13,947 nt of DNA from an uncultured Chryseolinea sp. (GCA_946478915.1 CAMLER010000053.1:1-13947); one strand, 5' to 3'; positions 6,551-13,947 are shown, counted from the stretch's first letter. Numbers and translations: made by a program. The notes: generated from the sequence alone by a model not told the origin.

Positions 6551-8983
6551 CTATTGCTCCCCTTTCAAGTTCTCAACAGGTTTTACAAATGCAGCACGGA
6601 TAGCCTGCGAACCAATAGTGATGGCTGCACAAAAAATCAGAATCAACACGCCAATGCTTATCGAGAATACGTCTAGGGAGGTATGGTACGCTATTCTGTC
6701 AAGCCAAAGATCATTCACGGCGTAGGCAAGTGAAACACCTAAAGCGACTGCAATCGCGAGCATCTTTAAGAAACCTTTGGACAAGAGCACTACCAATGCA
6801 TTATTGCTGGAACCTAATACTTTTCGGATAGAAATTTCCTTGCGTCGTGTCTGGGTTGTGTAGGCCGCCATACCAAGTAATCCCAAACAAGAGATAAAAA
6901 GCGCCATCACTGAAACAAAGCCTATCACGTTTATGACGTCACCGAAAAACACTTGATAGGATTGCACGATCTCCTCTTCCATATTTTCAAGATCCATCTT
7001 CATATCCGGATTGATCGTTGTCCAGGCCTTGCCTATCGAATTAACTGCTTCGCTATATGCTCCAATGTATCCTACTTGCATCAGTCTAAATTGCCCGGGC
7101 ACGTACATAAGGCCCATCGGAGTTATTACGTCGAATAAATCTTTGTGATTATAATCCTGCACCACGCCAATAATGGTCTTTTTTGATGAGTCACCTTGAA
7201 AAATTATCTGCTGGTCTATTGCATCCTGATCGGATTTGAATCCAAATTTTTTTACAGCCATTTGATTAATTACAATATGGCCGCTGTTCAGACTGCCATT
7301 TGCCTCCATGAAAAATTTACCAGTCAACAATTGAATCTTCATGTTCTCCAGGTAATTCTCGTCTACCAAAAAATATCCAAGGTCGGTCCAATCAACTTCC
7401 TCTAACTTTCTTTTAAAACCTGTGTGGTAAAAGGTTCCGGAAGCAGGAATATGTGATGCAGCTGATACTGATGTGATATTGCTATATTTCAGTAATTCGG
7501 TCCGTAGTGTTTCGTATGGAGTATTGCTTAACCGTACCGTTATGTTGTTTTTCGCATTGAAGCCAAGGTCCTGATGAACAAAGAGCATAAGTTGGTTGTA
7601 AACCAAGATCAACGTCAGGATAAAGAAAAGCGAAAGGGTGAACTGAGAAACCAGCAAAACTTTGCGAATCCCCATGTGGGACAATAGCTTCATCGTATGG
7701 AGATTCTTCAGTACTTTAACTGGTTGGAATGCAGACAATACCAGTGCCGGGAATAGACCTGCAAGAATCCCTACTATAATGGCAAAAAGCACAATCTGCG
7801 TATACAGCAAAAAATCTCCGTGTAAATCCCAATTAATAATCCTTGCAAAATTCAGCTGGATAATCATCGGTTTAAAAAAGTACATAAGCCCGAACGCCAG
7901 TATTAGGGCGAACATGCTGATTAGCATAGACTCAGAAATGAATTGAACAAAAATTTGACCGCGTGTAGCGCCGGCAACTTTACGCACGCCAATTTCTCTT
8001 GCACGTGTCAATGAACGAGCGATAGATAAGTTTGTAAAGTTGAAACAAGATGCCAGTAAAATAATCAGCGCGAGCCCGCTAAAGAAATACACAAAGAGCC
8101 ACGGCAAGATCGGTCCGATCGCATTGTCAAGCATCGGTCCGGGCGTAATATCCAATATAGACTGCAAATTAAACTTCAACTTCACTAAGTCGGGGTTTGT
8201 GATTGAGGCGACATGTTTGTCGTATATTTGATCCAGGTGGTACTGCATATCACGAGTGGAGATTCCTTCATTCAGTAACAGGTAGGTCCACCCATGGGAA
8301 TTATTAGTCCAGCTATCCATCTCCTTCCGGTACTGTGCTTCATTAAGAATTCCCTTTACCGACGACATACTGGCTAAACTTTCAAATACGATGTGCGATT
8401 TGTTGCGCGTCTCTTTGAATACGCCAGACACTGTAAATGTGCCAAGCTCGCCCACCTTGATGGATTGCCCTATCGGATTTTCTTCTTTAAAAATTTTGTC
8501 TGCTGCTTTCCGTGTGAGTACAACGGTGAATGGATCCTGCAGAGCAGTCCGCGGGTCTCCGTACTCCAGTTCGTATTGAAAAAGATCAAACACTTCAGGA
8601 TCAGCAAAAAATCCAGTCAATGGGATATTTACATCCTGATTTTCATATTCAAGCCAGCTATTTCCAAAGCCCTTTTTAAAACGTACCACCATTTCAATTC
8701 CAGAGTAGCTATCCAGGAGTTCTTGCCTGAGCCTCATAGTGGATGAAGAGCTGGGCTCACCTTGTCCATCTTGAGTGGTCGCGCCTATGGTAGTCACCTG
8801 AAAAATTCGGTTGCCACGGGTATTGTACCGATCATAGGATAACTGATCGGCTACAAGCATAATGATGGACATTGCTACGGTGATGGCTGTCGAGAGGCCG
8901 ATCACGTTGATAAAGGAAAAAAGCGGATAACGAAGTAAATTACGAAGGCCGGTTCTTAAATAGTTACCAAACATAAGATTCAA
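6551..8983 (-). CDS. Large FtsX/MacB-type ABC transporter permease
   Basis: An 810-residue inner-membrane protein of the Bacteroidota FtsX-like permease type. The order of parts is: first transmembrane helix about 22-46 ending in the QLSYDRYN boundary; a periplasmic MacB-like domain about 50-285; a first FtsX domain about 295-420 with the coupling sequence RAREIGVRKVAGAT (327-340); a short linker with a helix about 440-462; a second periplasmic domain; and a second FtsX domain from about 683 to the end with RRKEISIRKVLGSS. The E-I-x-I-R-K signatures are the cytoplasmic elements that contact the partner ATPase. No ATPase gene is present here, so the partner lies elsewhere. Relatives act in lipoprotein or peptide export and envelope stress; the substrate is unknown. 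Start ATG 8983, with a second ATG at codon 4. Hairpin element A lies just beyond its stop codon. Confidence 0.93.
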   Translation of the reverse strand: MNLMFGNYLRTGLRNLLRYPLFSFINVIGLSTAITVAMSIIMLVADQLSYDRYNTRGNRIFQVTTIGATTQDGQGEPSSSSTMRLRQELLDSYSGIEMVVRFKKGFGNSWLEYENQDVNIPLTGFFADPEVFDLFQYELEYGDPRTALQDPFTVVLTRKAADKIFKEENPIGQSIKVGELGTFTVSGVFKETRNKSHIVFESLASMSSVKGILNEAQYRKEMDSWTNNSHGWTYLLLNEGISTRDMQYHLDQIYDKHVASITNPDLVKLKFNLQSILDITPGPMLDNAIGPILPWLFVYFFSGLALIILLASCFNFTNLSIARSLTRAREIGVRKVAGATRGQIFVQFISESMLISMFALILAFGLMYFFKPMIIQLNFARIINWDLHGDFLLYTQIVLFAIIVGILAGLFPALVLSAFQPVKVLKNLHTMKLLSHMGIRKVLLVSQFTLSLFFILTLILVYNQLMLFVHQDLGFNAKNNITVRLSNTPYETLRTELLKYSNITSVSAASHIPASGTFYHTGFKRKLEEVDWTDLGYFLVDENYLENMKIQLLTGKFFMEANGSLNSGHIVINQMAVKKFGFKSDQDAIDQQIIFQGDSSKKTIIGVVQDYNHKDLFDVITPMGLMYVPGQFRLMQVGYIGAYSEAVNSIGKAWTTINPDMKMDLENMEEEIVQSYQVFFGDVINVIGFVSVMALFISCLGLLGMAAYTTQTRRKEISIRKVLGSSNNALVVLLSKGFLKMLAIAVALGVSLAYAVNDLWLDRIAYHTSLDVFSISIGVLILIFCAAITIGSQAIRAAFVKPVENLKGEQ

Positions 8984-9251
8984 ATTGTAGCTACCAGAAT
9001 CTTATGCATGACGCTTGATGACTTAAAATGTTACAGTAATGAAATTGTTAAGCAATTCACGTATCTATAGGCAGATAAGACTCGATTGTTCATAAGGCAA
9101 CGATTTGTATGAAGCTAGGTTTTTTTAAATTCGTTCAAGACTTGAAGGAAGGAGGCACGTGTCAGCAAAAGTGTAAAAGTTTAATTTGATGGTTTCCATC
9201 ATTTCGAATAAATTCCTGATAAACATCTAAAACAAATCAAATACACCTTAG
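8984..9251. other. Intergenic region between divergent permease gene and remnant
   Basis: It has no credible reading frame. It should contain the promoter of the minus-strand permease gene. TACAATTTG on the minus strand, directly before that gene, has the elements of the TAnnTTTG box but one base too many between them, and lies only a few bases from the ATG. A small inverted repeat AATTG/CAATT with five-base loop lies at 9043-9057. No firm promoter call. Confidence 0.35.
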
Positions 9252-9416
9252 ATGCTATACAGTTACATAAAAATTACATTTCGAAATTTCATAAAACTCC
9301 GGACATTTTCCGCCATTCACGTATTTGGACTGTCCATTGGATTTTCAGTGTGCCTTATATTATGGTCGTTTGTAAAGTTTGAGCTTAGCTTCGACAAACA
9401 TCACTAAAAGGCAGCT
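9252..9416 (+). pseudogene. Truncated 5' copy of the downstream FtsX-type permease gene
   Basis: Starting at ATG 9252 the frame reads MLYSYIKITFRNF and so on to FELSFDKHH, then TAA at 9405-9407. It matches the first 51 codons of the permease gene at 11536 at 45 of 51 residues. In nucleotides, 150 of 165 positions agree from 9252 to 9416. The TAA corresponds to a GAA codon in the intact gene, and similarity continues past it for nine more bases (AAGGCAGCT) before ending abruptly. Hairpin element B begins within a few bases of that point. This is the leftover start of a paralogous permease. It retains only the N-terminal membrane helix and cannot work as a transporter, although a 51-residue peptide could still be made. 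Confidence 0.9.
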
Positions 9417-9422
9417 AAAATG

Positions 9423-9608
9423 CCGTCATAGCAGAGTCTCCCGTCTCGGGGACTCTGCGTTGATCATTGTACTTTCTATTGATGATCGTTCATTCACGGT
9501 AACTATTGTGATCAGTTACAACCCTTTTCCTGGCTGCATAACGAATTCAAAATTCGATTTAGTGTGTAGTTCCGTCGGAGTCCCTGAGACAGGAGACTCC
9601 GCGGAGAC
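9423..9608. repeat. Double-hairpin (BIME-like) element, copy B
   Basis: The core is 9431-9608, 178 bp as in copy A. The left hairpin pairs GCAGAGTC (9431-9438) with GACTCTGC (9451-9458). Its inner stem is CCCG/CGGG where copy A has CCTG/CAGG, so pairing is kept by a double change. The right hairpin is perfect: CGGAGTC (9576-9582) with GACTCCG (9595-9601), inner stem CCTG/CAGG. The core differs from copy A at only about five positions. The match to copy A starts at CCGTC (9423), only a few bases after the permease remnant ends. The leftmost GAGCAACC part of copy A is absent here. Confidence 0.92.
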
Positions 9609-9717
9609 AACGAGAAAACGCTTAGACCGGCCTCAGAAAAAAACCATGTGATTCGATCCAGTCTGTCATTTACAATCAAGATTTTCAGGCTGTTTTTCCA
9701 GCTTTAAAAGAGAAATA
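9609..9717. other. Spacer between elements B and C; nothing firm
   Basis: This 109-bp spacer holds no recognised gene. A short plus-strand frame, beginning after an in-frame stop and ending at TAG 9716-9718, reads ...VIYNQDFQAVFPALKEK. It has no start codon of its own and no family I recognise. It might be the tail of a lost gene, but this is not supported. Confidence 0.3.
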
Positions 9718-9911
9718 GTGAGCAGGTCGAAGCAGAGTCTCCCGTCTCGGGGACTCTGCGTTTGATCATTGTACTTTCTATTGATGATCGATCATCTTCC
9801 ACCGTGAGCTGTGATCAGTCACAACACTTTTCCTGACTGTTTAGCCAAATTAAATTTTTCTTTACTGTGTAGTTCCGCCGGAGTCCCTGAGACAGGAGAC
9901 TCCGCGGAGAC
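9718..9911. repeat. Double-hairpin (BIME-like) element, copy C
   Basis: The core is 9732-9911 (180 bp). The left hairpin is identical to copy B: GCAGAGTC (9732-9739)/GACTCTGC (9752-9759), inner CCCG/CGGG. The right hairpin is perfect: CGGAGTC (9879-9885)/GACTCCG (9898-9904). The core is more diverged than in A and B. It carries small insertions and deletions, including an extra T after the left hairpin, that shift any reading frame. In the inner stem GTGA pairs with TCAC where A and B have GTAA with TTAC, a compensating pair. The left flank GTGAGCA (from 9718) matches the flank of copy A. Confidence 0.9.
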
Positions 9912-9936
9912 AGCGTTTCTGATTTATCCGATTGGG

Positions 9937-10003
9937 AGCAACCCTCCTGTCTCAGGGACTTTGCGTTTGATGACAGTACCTTCTATTTGTGTGATCGTTA
10001 GTT
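9937..10003. repeat. Decayed partial copy D of the double-hairpin element
   Basis: Starting with GAGCAACC, as in the left flank of copy A, the sequence keeps the inner hairpin CCTG-TCT-CAGG (9945-9955), then GGGACTTTGCG. A diverged beginning of the core follows (TTTGATGACAGTACCTTC, then GTGTGATCGTTAGTTCC). The GTCGTAGCAGAG stretch that should form the outer left stem is missing, and no right hairpin follows. It lies 25 bp after copy C and about 33 bp from the stop codon of the minus-strand gene at 10037. Confidence 0.7.
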
Positions 10004-10036
10004 CCTATATCCAATACCTTCTCAGCCGCCTTAACC

Positions 10037-11116
10037 TCATTGACAATGTTTTTTCATTGCGTCAAGTATCATTGGCATTTTATCTCCCAGGCTATACGCC
10101 AGTTTCAGATCTGCGCAGATTTTATCCAGTTCTTCCTTGGCAATCTCAGCCTTATTTCCGCCGACTAGAACCATGGTGTCACTGGTTTGCATCACCGTCC
10201 GGCTGCCTGTGAATTCGTGTTTGTGCAATCTTGCAAAGGCCCGGTTACTAATTGACTCCTTATAAAATGGTTCTAAGTCAATAGCCCTGTCAAAATCCTT
10301 TATCGCTTCATCGAATTTCAAATCGTATAAATAGGCGGTTCCGCGGTGAAAATACACGTCAGCATATTTTGGGCTAAGTTCAACTGCCTTGTTAAATGCC
10401 TTTATTGCCGCGGAGTAGTTCCCTTCATTGGAGAGTTTGCCGGCAGTTACCATCTGTTTGATAAACTTATCGTCTTCCTTACTTGTAATTGCTTTTCCAT
10501 TTTTGAAGGTAATTTCTTTCTTGATTTCTCCTGTGGAATACCATAGTTTCCAAATTCCATCTTTCTTTGCCTCATTGAATACTCCCTCTTGCTCTAGTCT
10601 GCCATTGGGAAAAAATTGCTTGAACTCTCCATGTTCTAAACCATTAATGAAATTTTTGGTAAACTGCACCTTACCATCGGGAAAATACACCGTGCGATTT
10701 CCTTCGGGAAGACCGTTCTTAAAAAATCCTTCGCCCCGTTTTTTTCCATTGATATAGTACTCAGCGAAAGGGCCGGAATACGGTGACGATGAAGTCTTAA
10801 GATGCCATTGACCATTTCTTTTTTCCATTTGTTTCAGTGATGGAATTCGTTTCAGATCATCCGACCGGCTGGCATATTCTTTCGTAATAATGAAAAATAT
10901 TTTATCGAGATCTTTATAACCATGCTTGGCAATTTCACTTTTGGAAGTCACAACATTCACGGTTTCAATTTCATGATCCATTAGTTCTCCATCGTCTTCG
11001 TCAGGATCATTGATTATAGCAACCGAGTCGATTACATACAATATATTTTCCTCCGCACTTTGACCGAAAAGGGGAAGTGATGCAGTGAATAGCAGGAATG
11101 ATAATATGCGGCTCAT
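10037..11116 (-). CDS. Secreted YwqK/MORN-repeat and TPR protein with TonB-plug-like segment
   Basis: A 359-residue exported protein. The signal peptide is about 1-19 (SRILSFLLFTASLPLFGQ), with likely cleavage near FGQ-SA, so a periplasmic or surface location is expected. Residues about 26-80 (ILYVIDSVAI, then ETVNVVTSKSEIAKHGYKDL and FFIITKEY) resemble the plug-like module of TonB-dependent receptors (VIDG..., I..V.V...., G..GVI.ITTK), with the consensus partly lost. Residues about 112-208 are four YwqK/MORN-type repeats (for example YYINGKKRGEGFFKNG, VYFPDGKVQFTKNFING). Residues about 222-296 hold two TPR units (YSAAIKAFNKAVELSP and FDEAIKDFDRAIDLEP). The tail has a CADLKLAYSLGD motif common at the end of Bacteroidota TPR proteins. 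Probably a protein-protein interaction scaffold at the envelope. The automatic label antitoxin attached to YwqK repeats should not be trusted here. It is a single gene, with hairpin elements beyond its stop. Confidence 0.85.
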   Translation of the reverse strand: MSRILSFLLFTASLPLFGQSAEENILYVIDSVAIINDPDEDDGELMDHEIETVNVVTSKSEIAKHGYKDLDKIFFIITKEYASRSDDLKRIPSLKQMEKRNGQWHLKTSSSPYSGPFAEYYINGKKRGEGFFKNGLPEGNRTVYFPDGKVQFTKNFINGLEHGEFKQFFPNGRLEQEGVFNEAKKDGIWKLWYSTGEIKKEITFKNGKAITSKEDDKFIKQMVTAGKLSNEGNYSAAIKAFNKAVELSPKYADVYFHRGTAYLYDLKFDEAIKDFDRAIDLEPFYKESISNRAFARLHKHEFTGSRTVMQTSDTMVLVGGNKAEIAKEELDKICADLKLAYSLGDKMPMILDAMKKHCQ

Positions 11117-11535
11117 CTGTTAGACTTTATTTAGCATCCGATTGCATGGATACAATAGACAGCTACAATCAAACACAATCAGATAGGCAAATTAATTAAA
11201 TTATCGACATTTTGGTCTTTGGTCCCAAAGCACTTCTCGCATTGAATTAGTACTGGCCACAACGTGCTCAACCAGGAACACCAAGTGCCTTTAGAATTCA
11301 TCTTCTTAGTTGGTGAATTTCTTGCGTGAGTTGTGGTCGTTGTGACCCTTGCCTTATCGTTTCAAGGTAGTCCGGTTTTGGTTAATTAGAAGCTTAGTTT
11401 TCCTATATTCGTCTGACAGGTAGGAAAACGATATGTCCTAGGATTCAGGGTACAAAATAATATTGATTGGTTGCCCTCATTTTTGAAATATCTTAATACT
11501 TATTGCCGCATCGTCAAACCGATTGACACACCTCT
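11117..11535. promoter_or_regulatory. Divergent intergenic region with two inverted repeats
   Basis: This 419-bp region lies between the divergent YwqK/TPR gene and the plus-strand permease gene and must hold both promoters. It has a near-perfect palindrome CTTTGG-TC-CCAAAG (11217-11230), about 100 bp before the minus-strand gene. It also has an exact 9-bp inverted repeat, GTTTTCCTA (11397-11405) and TAGGAAAAC (11421-11429), with a 15-base loop, about 107 bp before the permease start. Either could be a regulator site; the second could also be a stem-loop. A TTAATTTG on the minus strand near 11200 is one mismatch from TAnnTTTG, too weak to call. No reading frame of note. Confidence 0.4.
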
Positions 11536-13947
11536 ATGCTATTCAGTTACATAAAAATTGCTTTTCGAAATTTCGTGAAACACCGGGCATTTTCCGCCAT
11601 TCATATATTTGGACTGTCCATAGGATTTTCAGTATGCCTCATATTATGGTCCTTTGTAAAGTTTGAACTTAGCTTCGACAAACATCACGAAAAGGCAGCT
11701 GACATTTATCGAACTGTATCTTCGTTCTATATCAATGGAAAATTGAGAGGTACATATCCTCTCTCCGATTTTGGACAAGGTCCCGCGCTCCGGGCAAATA
11801 TTCCCGAGATCAACAGTTTCGTCAGAACTCACCTCATGCACGGTGGCGCGATCATTAGCAATGCCGAAGAGACTTCGGAACGTCGCCAGTTTTATGAAGA
11901 GGGTAACATACAATATGTAGATACCAATTATTTCGACGTATTTACCCACGAAGTAGTTGAGGGTAATCTGCAAACAGCGTTGGATCATCCAAACGAAATT
12001 GTTCTAACCGAAACGGTCGCTCAGAAATATTTTGGCAACGAAAACGGAATCATCGGAAATACCATCAACGTATCGGGAAGCTGGTGGACAAACGGTGACT
12101 ATACCGTGTCGGCAGTTATCAAAGATGTTCCGTCCACTTCTCACTTCAGGTTTGACTTTCTGATAAGTACACACTCTTTGCTTCAGAATGAATTCTATAG
12201 ATTAAGAAATGGAACCAGCACAGAAGGTAACTTTGTAACATATGTTGAACTAAACCAACAGGCGGACTTAAAAGAAGTTCACGATAAGCTACCTTCTTTT
12301 CTCGAAAAGTATCAGGGCGAAGAGCTGCGGAGAATAGATGGAAAGGCCACGATGACTCTTCAGCCACTTAAAGACATCCATTTGACCCCGGGTTACAATC
12401 TGGAGATGAGTCCTACCATTAGCATGAATACCTTATACTTTTTTATTGCTGTTTCAATTCTTGTTATTCTGCTCGCGTGGACCAATTATATAAACCTTTC
12501 CACTGCACGGGCTATTGAACGAGGGAAGGAAGTAGGAATCAAGAAGGCCATTGGCGTGCAACGCTATCAACTTGTCGCGCAGTTCATGACGGAGTCATTG
12601 GTCCTGCATATAACTAGCGGGTTGGTTGCCATTGCCCTTACCTATTTGGTATTGCCCACTATCGGCCGTATTGTCAATAGAAATTTGACTCTTGATCTGG
12701 TTGATCCTGGCACATTAATCTTGTGTTGCGCATTTATACTTGTTGGCAGCTTTGCGGCCGCGATTTATCCCTCACTGATTCTGTCTTCGTTTAAACCTGC
12801 TAAGGTTCTTAAAGGTATCAATGACAGTCATTCACGGAAGTTCTCTTTACGACAGGCGTTGGTTGTTCTTCAATTCTCAATTTCAATTTTTATAACAGCA
12901 GGTACATTTGTTGTCACGCGGCAGCTCAACTTCATGCAAGGAAAGAACAAAGGATTTGATAGTAATGCAATGCTAGTCATAAAGGGTCCAGGCGCCATCA
13001 ACAATTTGGTAATGCAGCACAAAGTAGCCTTGCTAAAATCTCAGTTAGAAACTCTGTCAGTGGTACAGAAAGTTGCGACCTCTGAGGCCATTCCGGGTGG
13101 TGGATACAATTGGGGAACAGGTATGCGGAAAATTGGAGCCGGTATCGAAGAAAATAGAAGTGGCGAGGTTGTGTTCGTTGATTCAGATTTCATGGATACC
13201 TATAAGATGACATTATTGTCCGGCAGCGTTTGGAACAAAGCAATAACGAAACAGGAAAAGGAAGTTCTCATAAATGAGATGGCGTTGAAAACATTTGGCT
13301 TTGACGGACGCGAAAATGTAATCGGAGAGAAACTGATTATAGGCAGCGACACATTTGAAATATCAGGGGTCCTGGCTGACTATCACTGGAGTTCTCTTAA
13401 ATCACCGATTTCACCTAATGTATTGGCTTCGAAAAAAGTATGTGGCGCATATATTTCGCTTCACCTTAATAATGATAATTGGAATGAGTCAATAAATCAA
13501 ATTGAAAAGTTGTACAGTGCGGCCTTTCCTGAAAAACCGTTCGAGTATTTCTTCCTGGATGATTTTTTTAACAGGCAATACATGGAAGACCGGCAATTCC
13601 GCGAAGTGGTAAGTCTATTTGCATTCCTCTCAGTTATCATTGCAAGCCTTGGCCTCTGGGGAATTGTTTCATGTTCCGTTAGCCAACGAACAAGAGAAAT
13701 CAGTATACGAAAAGTTTTAGGAGCTTCTCTACAAAGTATCCTTTTGTTAGTTACCCGAGGATTCTTTAAACTTATTCTGATAGCTTGTTTTATTGTTCTA
13801 CCGGTTTTTATCTACGGCATAAATACATGGTTAGGTAATTTTGCGCATAAAATAAGCCCTTCCTGGGACTTATATGTTATTCCCATTACAATCCTGATTC
13901 TTATTTCAGTTTGCACAATTTCTGCCACGACGGTTAAAGCTGCTTTG
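11536..13947 (+). CDS. Large FtsX/MacB-type ABC transporter permease, 3' end cut by window
   Basis: The frame is open from ATG 11536 to the last base, 804 codons without a stop, so the gene continues past the window, probably by only about ten codons judging from the family's usual ending after the A-x-x-V-K-A-A motif seen here. First helix about 18-44 (AFSAIHIFGLSIGFSVCLIL), then FELSFDKHHEKAADIYR. A periplasmic domain with QKYFGNENGIIGNTI follows. First FtsX domain about 297-425 with RGKEVGIKKAIG; helix about 437-458 after KFSLRQALVVLQFS; second periplasmic domain with a FEISGVLADYHWSSL segment; second FtsX domain from about 690 with RTREISIRKVLGAS. Same architecture as the product of 6551-8983 but clearly a separate paralogue. 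No ATPase gene adjoins it. A 5' fragment of a near-identical paralogue lies at 9252. Confidence 0.93.
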   Translation, partial: MLFSYIKIAFRNFVKHRAFSAIHIFGLSIGFSVCLILWSFVKFELSFDKHHEKAADIYRTVSSFYINGKLRGTYPLSDFGQGPALRANIPEINSFVRTHLMHGGAIISNAEETSERRQFYEEGNIQYVDTNYFDVFTHEVVEGNLQTALDHPNEIVLTETVAQKYFGNENGIIGNTINVSGSWWTNGDYTVSAVIKDVPSTSHFRFDFLISTHSLLQNEFYRLRNGTSTEGNFVTYVELNQQADLKEVHDKLPSFLEKYQGEELRRIDGKATMTLQPLKDIHLTPGYNLEMSPTISMNTLYFFIAVSILVILLAWTNYINLSTARAIERGKEVGIKKAIGVQRYQLVAQFMTESLVLHITSGLVAIALTYLVLPTIGRIVNRNLTLDLVDPGTLILCCAFILVGSFAAAIYPSLILSSFKPAKVLKGINDSHSRKFSLRQALVVLQFSISIFITAGTFVVTRQLNFMQGKNKGFDSNAMLVIKGPGAINNLVMQHKVALLKSQLETLSVVQKVATSEAIPGGGYNWGTGMRKIGAGIEENRSGEVVFVDSDFMDTYKMTLLSGSVWNKAITKQEKEVLINEMALKTFGFDGRENVIGEKLIIGSDTFEISGVLADYHWSSLKSPISPNVLASKKVCGAYISLHLNNDNWNESINQIEKLYSAAFPEKPFEYFFLDDFFNRQYMEDRQFREVVSLFAFLSVIIASLGLWGIVSCSVSQRTREISIRKVLGASLQSILLLVTRGFFKLILIACFIVLPVFIYGINTWLGNFAHKISPSWDLYVIPITILILISVCTISATTVKAAL

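Noticed and set aside
9609..9718. Short frame ending DFQAVFPALKEK between elements B and C
   Set aside because: No start codon, no recognised family and a stop shortly upstream; not enough to call a gene remnant.
9431..10003. Possible CRISPR array because of closely spaced repeats
   Set aside because: Repeat units are about 180 bp with hairpins at both ends, spacers are of unequal length (about 123 and 25 bp), and no cas gene is present.
9811..10212. 133-residue plus-strand open frame running from element C into the YwqK/TPR gene
   Set aside because: It crosses the right end of copy C, partial copy D and the antisense of a well-supported gene, so it is an accidental frame.
11644..12367. Minus-strand open frames of 114 and 73 residues inside the second permease gene
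   Set aside because: The plus-strand frame is open for 804 codons with full family architecture; these are shadows.

Overview
The window looks like chromosomal DNA of a Bacteroidota bacterium, probably of the Cytophagales/Chitinophagales type. This is inferred from protein families and gene style, not from a marker gene. The support is two very large (about 800-residue) permeases with paired FtsX-type domains and no adjacent ATPase gene, a secreted YwqK/MORN-plus-TPR protein with a TonB-plug-like segment, A-rich leaders without clear Shine-Dalgarno sites, and many short intergenic repeats. No rRNA, tRNA, CRISPR array, transposase or phage gene was seen.

Layout. Positions 1-3343 carry three plus-strand genes: a short GT35 alpha-glucan phosphorylase (110-1729), a small VOC/glyoxalase-fold protein (1750-2139) and an App1-like HAD phosphatase (2192-3343). 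Arrays of the same heptamer, GGATAAC, precede the first and third gene. A structured, convergent intergenic region (3344-3553) holds two inverted repeats and separates them from a minus-strand MATE efflux transporter (3554-4996). Next comes a decayed stretch with the N-terminal remnant of a DUF418 membrane protein (about 5327-5464), then a small minus-strand four-helix membrane protein of unknown function (5625-6056).

From 6319 the window is dominated by two things. The first is FtsX-type ABC permeases: an intact one on the minus strand (6551-8983), one on the plus strand running off the window end (11536-13947), and a 165-bp 5' remnant that is about 91% identical to the latter and ends in a stop codon (9252-9416). 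The second is a family of roughly 180-bp elements, each with a hairpin at both ends and a conserved core. Three complete copies (6335-6512, 9431-9608, 9732-9911) and a decayed partial copy (about 9937-10003) are present. All lie in the same orientation and downstream of minus-strand genes. Base changes between copies preserve hairpin pairing, so the structure itself appears to be maintained. Between remnant and second permease lies the minus-strand YwqK/TPR protein gene (10037-11116).

How the genes may work together: the phosphorylase serves storage-glucan breakdown. The permeases probably belong to MacB/FtsX-like export or envelope-stress systems whose ATPase lies elsewhere. The repeat family is the most interesting uncharacterised structure here. 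It resembles a BIME (paired REP hairpins) more than a coding gene, because the short open frames inside it are not preserved between copies.
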